64,000 bases of DNA from Aequorivita capsosiphonis DSM 23843 (lineage in GTDB: Bacteria > Bacteroidota > Bacteroidia > Flavobacteriales > Flavobacteriaceae). Made by a program: the position numbers and the translations under genes. The stretch covers positions 124,001 to 188,000 of the forward strand of contig NZ_AUBG01000006.1 in assembly GCF_000429125.1 (NCBI RefSeq), written 5' to 3'. A model generated the notes under the pieces. That model saw only the letters and a program-made list of their open reading frames with translations. It had not been told where the DNA came from and did no database searches. Below are positions 1-6,651 of this stretch, piece after piece (the stretch's first letter is position 1; each line of letters starts with the position of its first letter).

Positions 1-672
1 GCTCCTGAAGATAATGAAGGCCCATTGATACAGCTTTTTATGAACGATGAAAGCTTTGTTTCAGGAGGAATAACTGATGCCAGCCCTATACTTCTGGCCA
101 AATTGGAGGATTCGAATGGAATAAACACCGCAAGTGGTATTGGCCATGATATTGTCGCCGTTTTGGATGGCGATGAATCCAATCCATTTTTACTCAATGA
201 ATTTTACCAAGCAGAAGTTGACGATTACACAAAAGGGAAAACCCATTTTAAGTTTCGCGATTTAGAAGACGGCTTGCATACGCTTAAACTGAAAGCTTGG
301 GATGTTTACAATAATTCATCAACTGCCGAAATACAGTTTATTGTTGCCGGTAGCGGTAAGCTCGAAATTTCCAAAGTACTCAATTACCCAAATCCATTTG
401 TAAATTATACCGAATTCTGGTTCAATCACAATAGACCCGATGAAACCTTAGACGTACAAGTACAGGTTTTTACCATTACTGGAAAAGTTGTATGGACCAA
501 AAACGCTTCTTTACCGCCGTCGGGCAGCTATTTGTCAAGAGAAATAACATGGGATGGACGTGACGATTTTGGCGATCGTATAGGAAAAGGTGTCTATGTA
601 TATAAGATTACCGTTAAATCTGCGTTAACAAACCAGCGAGTTGAAAAATTTGAGAAACTCGTCATCCTTTAA
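1..672 (+). CDS. porU: T9SS C-terminal signal peptidase PorU (3' part only)
   Basis: The reading frame is open from the first base, so only the last 223 residues of a much longer protein are present. PorU is the cell-surface sortase-like peptidase that removes the C-terminal signal from type IX secretion cargo and helps attach it to the surface. The visible part has the stretch GPLIQLFMND, then GIGHDIVAVLD and KAWDVYNNSS, all familiar from the end of flavobacterial PorU, followed by a FlgD-like immunoglobulin fold starting near YPNPF and ending in EKFEKLVIL. The catalytic Cys/His domain lies upstream of the window. porV follows after 34 bp, the usual order in this family. Identification rests on remembered family features and on the neighbour. 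Confidence 0.9.
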   Translation, partial: APEDNEGPLIQLFMNDESFVSGGITDASPILLAKLEDSNGINTASGIGHDIVAVLDGDESNPFLLNEFYQAEVDDYTKGKTHFKFRDLEDGLHTLKLKAWDVYNNSSTAEIQFIVAGSGKLEISKVLNYPNPFVNYTEFWFNHNRPDETLDVQVQVFTITGKVVWTKNASLPPSGSYLSREITWDGRDDFGDRIGKGVYVYKITVKSALTNQRVEKFEKLVIL

Positions 673-682
673 AAATTAAAAT

Positions 683-690
683 TATATTTG
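683..690 (+). promoter_or_regulatory. Candidate -7 box for porV
   Basis: TATATTTG matches the Bacteroidota -7 consensus TAnnTTTG and lies 16 bp before the porV start codon. No clear -33 TTTG is seen at the expected distance, so the site is weak evidence for an internal promoter between porU and porV. Confidence 0.35.
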
Positions 691-706
691 TCCAAAATTA
701 ATTAAT

Positions 707-1876
707 ATGAAGAAATTATTTATTCCAATTTTGTTGGGCCTCGTGGCTTTTAAATCTGTTGCTCAAGAAGATAATGCAGGTAACACCGGAATTGAAAACC
801 GTGTGATCACAACAGGTGTTCCGTTTATTTTGATTGGTGCAGATCCGCGTGCTGCTGGTATGGGTGATATAGGGGTCACTACCTCTGCAGATGCATTTTC
901 ACAACAATGGAACCCTGCGAAATTTGCATTCTCAACTTCAAAGCAAGGGATAGGAATAACCTATACCCCTTATTTAAGTAAATTGGTTAACGATATATTC
1001 TTAGGTAACCTTACCTATTATAACAGAATAAATGAAAGAAGTGCTGTTGCAGCAAGTTTTCGTTATTTCAGCCAAGGTGAAATAGAACTTCGCCAAACGC
1101 CAGATGACGTTGGTCTAATCGTGAAGCCAAATGAACTTCTTTTTGATGTGTCATATTCCCTTCGTCTTAGCGACCGCTTTTCTATGGGTGTTGCCGGTAG
1201 ATATATACGTTCCGATCTAAAATTGCAAACATCTATTGAAGATGCTAATGCGGCAAGTTCTTTTGCAGTGGATATCTCTGGTTATTACCAGAGTGAGGAA
1301 ATTCCTTACAATGATTTTGACGGACGTTGGAGAATGGGATTCAATATTTCAAACATTGGTCCCAAATTAAAGTATGATGAAGTTGGTTCAGAAAGTAGCC
1401 TGCCAACAAATCTTGCTCTTGGGGGTGGATTTGACTTCATTCTAGACGAATACAACAAAATTGGTGTTTCTGCAGAAATTAATAAGCTATTAGTGCCCAC
1501 GCCAAGCGATTCTAATAATGATGGTAAAATAGATAGAAATGATGATTACTATAATGAAAGTTTCGTTAGTGGAATGTTTTCATCTTTTGGAGATGCACCT
1601 GATGGCTTTAGTGAGGAGTTAAAGGAAGTAACTTGGGCTTTAGGGGCTGAATATTGGTATCAAGACGTATTTGCTTTCAGAGGGGGGTACTTTAATGAAA
1701 GTGATGTAAAAGGATCACGAAAGTTTGCTACTATTGGAGCTGGCTTCCGTTATACTGCTATCAATATTGATATTTCGTATCTGTTTTCTACTTCCAAATT
1801 GGCAAACAGTCCATTGGACGGAACGCTTCGTTTTGGTCTAACATTTAACTTTGGTGATACTTACGACGAGTATTAA
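707..1876 (+). CDS. porV: T9SS outer membrane shuttle protein PorV (LptO)
   Basis: A 389-residue protein with a signal peptide (MKKLFIPILLGLVAFKSVAQ) and an outer membrane beta-barrel. PorV binds the C-terminal signal of cargo leaving the T9SS translocon and delivers it to PorU for cleavage. Visible support: GADPRAAGMGDIGVTTSAD followed by SQQWNPAK near residues 45-70, typical of the PorV/FadL-like N-terminus; alternating hydrophobic strands; and a C-terminus ending LRFGLTFNFGD. A calcium-loop-like Asp/Asn-rich segment (DSNNDGKIDRNDD) lies near residues 268-280. It is adjacent to porU, its functional partner. Length is normal for the family. Confidence 0.93.
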   Translation: MKKLFIPILLGLVAFKSVAQEDNAGNTGIENRVITTGVPFILIGADPRAAGMGDIGVTTSADAFSQQWNPAKFAFSTSKQGIGITYTPYLSKLVNDIFLGNLTYYNRINERSAVAASFRYFSQGEIELRQTPDDVGLIVKPNELLFDVSYSLRLSDRFSMGVAGRYIRSDLKLQTSIEDANAASSFAVDISGYYQSEEIPYNDFDGRWRMGFNISNIGPKLKYDEVGSESSLPTNLALGGGFDFILDEYNKIGVSAEINKLLVPTPSDSNNDGKIDRNDDYYNESFVSGMFSSFGDAPDGFSEELKEVTWALGAEYWYQDVFAFRGGYFNESDVKGSRKFATIGAGFRYTAINIDISYLFSTSKLANSPLDGTLRFGLTFNFGDTYDEY

Positions 1877-1984
1877 GGAAAAAGGTTTATGAGTTTAAAC
1901 GTTGAGGAGTTGAGAAAAACTCAGAACATACTTTAAATTGTCTTGTCATATAAACACAAAACTCATCAACTCAAATTTAACCAT

Positions 1985-2030
1985 CTGCAAGGCGTCATTG
2001 CGAGTGCAGCGAAGCAATCTCCTTGTAGGG
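1985..2030. repeat. Dispersed palindromic repeat, copy 1
   Basis: The core GTCATTGCGAGTGCAGCGAA followed by GCAATCTCCTTGTAGG is bracketed by short inverted arms (TGCAAGG and CCTTGTA). Related copies lie at 10057-10114 and, inside a terminator, at 25048-25092. This copy sits just before the cdd start codon and within the 167 bp porV-cdd gap. Confidence 0.7.
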
Positions 2031-2043
2031 CTATAATAAACTA

Positions 2044-2526
2044 TTGAAGAAACAAAAAGTTGAAATCCAATTAGAAGTTTTTGAATCCGTTTCAGAACTT
2101 CCAAAAGATATCCAGGAATTAATGAACAAGGCGCAGCAAGCACGTGAAAATGCTTATGCGCCTTATTCGCGTTTTAAGGTGGGGACCGCAATCCAGCTTT
2201 CTTCGGGCGAAACTACCATAGGTAGTAATCAAGAGAATGCTGCTTATCCCTCTGGCCTCTGTGCAGAGCGAGTTGCGATTTTTCATACAGGAGCTCTTTT
2301 TCCCAATCAAGAAATTAAAGCAATGGCAATTACAGCGAGTTCTCCCAGCCAAGTGCTCTCAGAACCCATTGGTCCATGTGGCGCCTGCCGTCAGTCTATG
2401 GCAGAATATGAGCAAAAACAAAATGCCCCAATTGCCGTTTACTTTATGGGCGAAACGGGAAAGATTGTAAAAGTCAATAAGGTGATGGACTTGCTTCCGC
2501 TGGGTTTTGATGCGACATACCTTTAA
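2044..2526 (+). CDS. cdd: Cytidine deaminase
   Basis: A 160-residue zinc enzyme that deaminates cytidine and deoxycytidine to uridine and deoxyuridine for pyrimidine salvage. The zinc site is complete: the CAE motif in PSGLCAERVAIF near residues 76-79, with Glu as proton shuttle, and PCGACRQ near residues 113-119 supplying the other two cysteines. Substrate-binding Asn/Glu residues are in NQENAAYPSG. The start is TTG at 2044: an in-frame stop lies just upstream, no ATG exists before residue 27, and related proteins include this N-terminal segment. A strong terminator follows. The gene is short, single-domain and dimer/tetramer-type. Confidence 0.93.
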   Translation: MKKQKVEIQLEVFESVSELPKDIQELMNKAQQARENAYAPYSRFKVGTAIQLSSGETTIGSNQENAAYPSGLCAERVAIFHTGALFPNQEIKAMAITASSPSQVLSEPIGPCGACRQSMAEYEQKQNAPIAVYFMGETGKIVKVNKVMDLLPLGFDATYL

Positions 2527-2567
2527 AACGAAAGCGCCAAACTTAAAGTACCAAATTCCAAAACTAA

Positions 2568-2617
2568 AACTCCAAATTCCAAATTTCAGACAATTTGGAA
2601 TTTGGAGTTTTTATTTT
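2568..2617 (+). terminator. Rho-independent terminator after cdd
   Basis: A perfect 18 bp inverted repeat (AACTCCAAATTCCAAATT at 2568-2585; its complement at 2592-2609) with a 6-base loop is followed by a T-rich run. It lies 42 bp after the cdd stop. The same AAATTCC motif recurs upstream of purE (27737-27770). Confidence 0.8.
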
Positions 2618-2656
2618 TTGGAAATTATTTGTCATTTGTTTTTTGGGATTTGGAAG

Positions 2657-2688
2657 TTGCATTTTCTCCTTATAAAGTGCTACTTTTG
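2657..2688 (+). promoter_or_regulatory. Bacteroidota-type promoter for pdhA
   Basis: TTG at 2657-2659, 21 bases of spacer, then TACTTTTG at 2681-2688, which matches the -7 consensus TAnnTTTG. The pdhA ATG is 48 bp downstream. Confidence 0.55.
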
Positions 2689-2735
2689 TTACCCGTTTAA
2701 TAATTTTCCCCTTTGGGAGCACTTATCGCAGATAG

Positions 2736-3734
2736 ATGAAGAAAATCACCAAAAAAACGTATCTTGACTGGTACGAGAACATGCTCTTTTGGCGCAAGTT
2801 TGAAGATAAACTAGCGCAAGTTTATATCAATCAAAAAGTAAGGGGCTTCTTGCACCTTTACAACGGTCAGGAGGCAGTTCTTGCGGGAGCACTCCACGCA
2901 ATGGATCTTTCCAAAGACCGAATGATTACAGCATATCGAAACCACGTACAACCAATTGGAATGGGCGTGGATCCTAAAAAAGTAATGGCAGAACTTTATG
3001 GTAAGGCAACTGGTACCTCACAAGGGCTAGGTGGCTCTATGCATATTTTCTCTAAGGAACATCGTTTTTATGGCGGTCACGGTATCGTGGGAGGCCAAAT
3101 TGCACTTGGAGCTGGATTGGCCTATGCCGATAAATATTTTGACCGTGATGCTGTTACCCTCACCTATATGGGCGATGGCGCAACACGTCAAGGATCGCTT
3201 CACGAAACTTTTAACCTTGCCATGCTTTGGAAACTTCCAGTGGTGTTCTGTGTAGAAAATAACGGATATGCTATGGGAACTTCCGTAGCTAGAACTGCAA
3301 ATCACACAGATATCTGGAAACTCGGTCTTGGTTATGAAATGCCTTGTAAACCGGTTGATGCCATGAAACCTGAAGTGGTTGCAAAGGAAATGGACGAAGC
3401 TATAAAACGCGCGCGTCGCGGTGATGGCCCAACCTTTTTGGAATTGCGTACCTATCGTTACCGCGGGCATTCTATGAGTGATGCACAACATTATCGTACC
3501 AAGGAAGAAGTTGCCAAAAAGCAGGAAGAGGATCCAATTACATACGTGCTTCATCAGCTTTATGAAAATAAATGGGCAAACGAAGAAGATATAAAAAAGA
3601 TTGAAAAAAGAGTAAAGGATTTGGTGACCGAGTGCGAAAAATTTGCCGAGGATTCTCCATATCCAGAGAAGAATGTAATGTTTGACGCTGTTTACGAACA
3701 GGAAGATTATCCTTTTTTATCAGATAAATTATAA
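2736..3734 (+). CDS. pdhA: Pyruvate dehydrogenase E1 component, alpha subunit
   Basis: 332 residues, normal for an E1-alpha. With the beta subunit it decarboxylates pyruvate on thiamine diphosphate and passes the acetyl group to the E2 lipoyl arm. The thiamine diphosphate motif is visible: GDG at residues 146-148 and the closing NN at 175-176 in VVFCVENNGYAMGTS. The conserved loop YRYRGHSMSD spans residues 240-249. The gene is followed after 3 bp by the E2 gene, so the two are surely cotranscribed. No beta subunit gene is in the window; in flavobacteria pdhB is commonly elsewhere (recalled, not checked). Confidence 0.95.
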   Translation: MKKITKKTYLDWYENMLFWRKFEDKLAQVYINQKVRGFLHLYNGQEAVLAGALHAMDLSKDRMITAYRNHVQPIGMGVDPKKVMAELYGKATGTSQGLGGSMHIFSKEHRFYGGHGIVGGQIALGAGLAYADKYFDRDAVTLTYMGDGATRQGSLHETFNLAMLWKLPVVFCVENNGYAMGTSVARTANHTDIWKLGLGYEMPCKPVDAMKPEVVAKEMDEAIKRARRGDGPTFLELRTYRYRGHSMSDAQHYRTKEEVAKKQEEDPITYVLHQLYENKWANEEDIKKIEKRVKDLVTECEKFAEDSPYPEKNVMFDAVYEQEDYPFLSDKL

Positions 3735-3737
3735 GAG

Positions 3738-5492
3738 ATGGCAGAAGTAATAAAAATGCCGCAATTAAGCGACACGATGGAGGAAGGAACGGTAGCAGCC
3801 TGGAATAAAAAGGTGGGCGATGCCGTAAAGGAAGGTGATATTCTTGCAGATATCGAAACCGATAAAGCCACGATGGAATTTGAATCCTTCTATGAAGGAA
3901 CCTTATTGCATATTGGTATTCAGGAAGGAGAAACAGCTCCTGTAAATGCATTATTGGCCATTATCGGAGAAAAAGACGAGGATATTTCGAAATTGATTGA
4001 CGGATCCTCAGCGAACGATGCTTCGGAAGAAGACGAGTCGAAAGGTCATGATGCTTCCAAAGAAGAAAAATCATCGGCTGCAAACGATAAAAAAGATAAC
4101 GAGGATGATAAATCGTCTTCTGCTGAAGCTAAAGATGACGACGAATCTGAAAGTGATTCTAGCTCAACTGATCTACCTGAAGGTGTTGAGGTAATTAATA
4201 TGCCGCGTTTGAGCGATACGATGACGGAAGGTACCGTTGCCGCTTGGTTAAAAAAAGAAGGTGATAAAGTAGAGGAAGGCGATATTCTTGCTGAAATTGA
4301 AACCGATAAAGCCACGATGGAATTTGAATCCTTCTACTCCGGAACCCTTTTAAAAATTGGTCTTGGTGAAGGCGAATCAGCGCCAGTTGATACTATGCTC
4401 GCCATTATTGGCCCAGAAGGAACAGATGTTTCGGGAATTTCTAAAAAATCCAAAAAAGAATCTTCGGCTAAAGCTTCTGATAAAAAAGAATCTGCAGCTA
4501 CTGAAAATTCGAAAGATAAAGCTTCTGATAAAAAAGAATCTCCCGCTACCAAAAGTTCGGAGGAGAAAGGTTCCTCCTCTGCCAAACCTGCCCGTCCGGC
4601 AGGCGGGGCTACGGAGGACAAAGGAACATCAGAAACAATAAATGAAGGTCGTATTTTTGCTTCCCCGCTAGCTAAAAAATTAGCCGAGGAAAAGGGAATC
4701 AATTTGCGCCAAGTAAAAGGAAGTGGTGAAAACGGACGTATCGTTAAAAGCGATATTGAAAATTATCAGCCTGCTGCCAGTGGTGGACAAGCTTACGCTC
4801 CAGTTGGAACCGAAAGTTTTGAGGAAGTGAAAAACTCCCAAATGCGCAAGACTATCGCCAAACGTTTGGCAGAGTCTAAATTTTCCGCCCCTGAATACTA
4901 TTTAACGATAGAGTTGGATATGGATCACGCCATTGCAGCTCGCGAAGCAATCAATGCAGCACCAGATGTCAAGATATCCTTTAATGATATGGTAATAAAA
5001 GCCTGTGCCATGGCCTTGCGAAAACATCCGCAAGTAAATAGCCAATGGACGCCTGAAGTGACCAAAATCGCAAAACACATCCACATTGGGGTTGCCGTTG
5101 CGGTTGATGAAGGATTGTTAGTTCCAGTTTTAAAGTTTGCAGATCAAATGACGTTCTCGCAAATTGGCGGACAGGTAAAGGAACTTGCAGGTAAGGCTAG
5201 AAATAAAAAAATTACTCCACAGGAGATGGAAGGAAGCACGTTTACGGTTTCTAACCTTGGAATGTTCGGAATAACTGAATTTACATCTATTATAAATCAG
5301 CCGAATTCAGCTATTTTATCCGTGGGAGCAATCGTTCAAAAACCTGTTGTGAAAAATGGGCAGATTGCTGTGGGCAATACCATGAACATTACTTTGGCCT
5401 GTGACCATAGAACTGTGGATGGCGCAACAGGAGCAAAATTCCTACAGACTCTGCGACAGTATATTGAGAATCCTGTCACGATGTTTGTGTAA
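3738..5492 (+). CDS. pdhC: Pyruvate dehydrogenase E2 (dihydrolipoyllysine acetyltransferase)
   Basis: 584 residues. Domains in order: lipoyl domain 1 (residues 1-78, lipoyl lysine K43 in ETDKATMEFE); an acidic/Ser/Lys linker (about 85-150); lipoyl domain 2 (151-227, K191 in the same motif); a second Lys/Ser-rich linker (235-300); the peripheral subunit-binding domain (about 304-343, FASPLAKKLAEEKGINL); and the trimer-forming catalytic domain to the end, with active-site HRTVDG (H557, D561). It transfers acetyl from lipoamide to CoA and forms the core of the complex. The second linker contains a 48 bp tandem duplication and a GC-rich palindrome, listed separately. E3 is not nearby. Confidence 0.95.
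   Translation: MAEVIKMPQLSDTMEEGTVAAWNKKVGDAVKEGDILADIETDKATMEFESFYEGTLLHIGIQEGETAPVNALLAIIGEKDEDISKLIDGSSANDASEEDESKGHDASKEEKSSAANDKKDNEDDKSSSAEAKDDDESESDSSSTDLPEGVEVINMPRLSDTMTEGTVAAWLKKEGDKVEEGDILAEIETDKATMEFESFYSGTLLKIGLGEGESAPVDTMLAIIGPEGTDVSGISKKSKKESSAKASDKKESAATENSKDKASDKKESPATKSSEEKGSSSAKPARPAGGATEDKGTSETINEGRIFASPLAKKLAEEKGINLRQVKGSGENGRIVKSDIENYQPAASGGQAYAPVGTESFEEVKNSQMRKTIAKRLAESKFSAPEYYLTIELDMDHAIAAREAINAAPDVKISFNDMVIKACAMALRKHPQVNSQWTPEVTKIAKHIHIGVAVAVDEGLLVPVLKFADQMTFSQIGGQVKELAGKARNKKITPQEMEGSTFTVSNLGMFGITEFTSIINQPNSAILSVGAIVQKPVVKNGQIAVGNTMNITLACDHRTVDGATGAKFLQTLRQYIENPVTMFV
4470..4565 (+). repeat. 48 bp tandem duplication in the pdhC linker
   Basis: Two adjacent 48 bp units start at 4470 and 4518; their first 24 bases are identical. 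They encode KASDKKESAATENSKD and KASDKKESPATKSSEE (residues 245-276), in the flexible linker between lipoyl domain 2 and the subunit-binding domain. The reading frame is kept. Confidence 0.8.
4587..4608. repeat. GC-rich imperfect palindrome inside pdhC
   Basis: CCTGCC at 4587-4592 pairs with GGCAGG at 4598-4603, within a run of about 22 bases that is far richer in G+C than its surroundings. It encodes KPARPAG in the E2 linker and resembles GC-rich palindromes scattered in Bacteroidota genomes (recalled). It may be an inserted repeat that preserves the frame. Confidence 0.5.
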
Positions 5493-5512
5493 ATAAGAAA
5501 ATCAAGTGAGTT

Positions 5513-5585
5513 AGACCTCACAGGTCTTCCTTCGTCATTCGTAGCTTTATGCGAAGTATGAAAGACCTGTGAGGTCTTTTATTTT
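5513..5585 (+). terminator. Terminator after pdhC, with an element in its loop
   Basis: AGACCTCACAGGTCTT at 5513-5528 pairs with AAGACCTGTGAGGTCT at 5562-5577, followed by TTTATTTTT. Each arm is itself a small palindrome (AGACCT-CAC-AGGTCT). The 33-base loop holds its own partial inverted repeat (CTTCG...CGAAG). It separates pdhC from the dehydrogenase downstream. Confidence 0.75.
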
Positions 5586-5636
5586 TCAGACTTCCGGTAA
5601 GGATTTATAGACCTTGCAGGTATAAAATATCTTAGC

Positions 5637-6317
5637 ATGAAAAACATAATAATTACTGGAACCTCCCGAGGTATCGGTTTCGAAATGGTAAAGCTTTTTT
5701 CTGAAGCTGGCTATAATGTATTGGCGCTTTCGCGGAATTCAAAACCCGTTTCAGCATTAAATTTGAAAAACGTAACTGCTTTAGAGTTTGATATTTCCGA
5801 TCAATCTGAAATAGTAAAACTTGGCGGTTACCTTCAAACAAAAATGCAGTCTGTTGATGTCTTAATCAACAATGCTGGATATTTGATAAATAAGCCTTTT
5901 GCCGAAATCACTTCCGAAGAATTTAAACAATCTTATGATGTAAATGTTTTTGGTCCTGCTTCCTTGATAAGGACCGTCCTTCCATTTATGCACAAGAAAG
6001 GACATGTGGTGAGCGTGAGTAGTATGGGTGGAGTACAGGGAAGTGTTAAGTTTCCAGGACTCAGTGCTTATAGCAGTAGCAAAGGCGCAATCATCACTTT
6101 AATGGAGTTGCTCGCTGAGGAATACAAAGAATCTGGACCTTCCTTTAATGTTTTGGCCTTAGGCTCTGTACAAACTGAAATGCTGGAAGAGGCTTTTCCA
6201 GGGTTAAAGGCACCACTTTCTGCTTCAGAAATGGCACAATATATAATGGATTTCTCCCTCACGGGGAATAAATTCTACAATGGAAAAATAATGCAAGTTT
6301 CGAGTACAACGCCTTAA
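5637..6317 (+). CDS. Short-chain dehydrogenase/reductase family oxidoreductase
   Basis: 226 residues, a single Rossmann domain of the classical SDR type. The nucleotide-binding motif TGTSRGIG is at residues 7-14, the structural NNAG is in DVLINNAGYLINKP near residues 75-88, a serine lies in VVSVSSMGG, and the catalytic Tyr/Lys pair is Y145/K149 (SAYSSSKGA). Basic residues after the second strand (LSRN) suggest a preference for NADP(H), which is an inference. The substrate cannot be told from sequence. The gene stands alone between the pdhC terminator and a 334 bp noncoding stretch. Confidence 0.85.
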   Translation: MKNIIITGTSRGIGFEMVKLFSEAGYNVLALSRNSKPVSALNLKNVTALEFDISDQSEIVKLGGYLQTKMQSVDVLINNAGYLINKPFAEITSEEFKQSYDVNVFGPASLIRTVLPFMHKKGHVVSVSSMGGVQGSVKFPGLSAYSSSKGAIITLMELLAEEYKESGPSFNVLALGSVQTEMLEEAFPGLKAPLSASEMAQYIMDFSLTGNKFYNGKIMQVSSTTP

Positions 6318-6651
6318 AAGCATTTTCTTGCTCCTTAAAATAATATTGGCGAACCTGTTTACAAACCTAAAAATACTTAAGACGGTATTACGTAGGGTTG
6401 AACCCTTCGGGTTAGCTTCCAAACCCAAGCATTAAAACCAATTCTAAACCAATTAATTTCTACTTATAATCCTAGGCTACACGCACCTGTTAATTAAATT
6501 TTGCGATCTCGGGCATGCCCGAGTGAAGGTCTTACGTCTTACGTCCTTTCGTCTTAGGTTCTTTTCAACCATTGGTTAAATCTACGCGCAATCATTAAAA
6601 AATAAAGGCACGACTTAACATCGTGCCTTCACTAATTAACAACTCAAACAA
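6318..6651. other. Noncoding stretch between SDR and TonB receptor genes
   Basis: No gene seen. It holds a small hairpin (AACCCTTCGGGTT, 6401-6413), a perfect 16 bp palindrome CTCGGGCATGCCCGAG at 6508-6523, and, close to the receptor stop on the minus strand, a short inverted repeat (AGGCACGA...TCGTGCCT near 6605-6629) that may terminate the receptor transcript. Confidence 0.5.

Noticed and set aside
3027-3554. Long minus-strand open frame of 175 codons opposite pdhA
   Set aside because: Its composition is that of a shadow of the conserved pdhA frame (many Cys, His and Phe, no domain), and pdhA is unmistakable.
4334-4702. Minus-strand open frame opposite the pdhC linker
   Set aside because: It arises from the Lys/Ser repeats of the E2 linker and resembles no protein.
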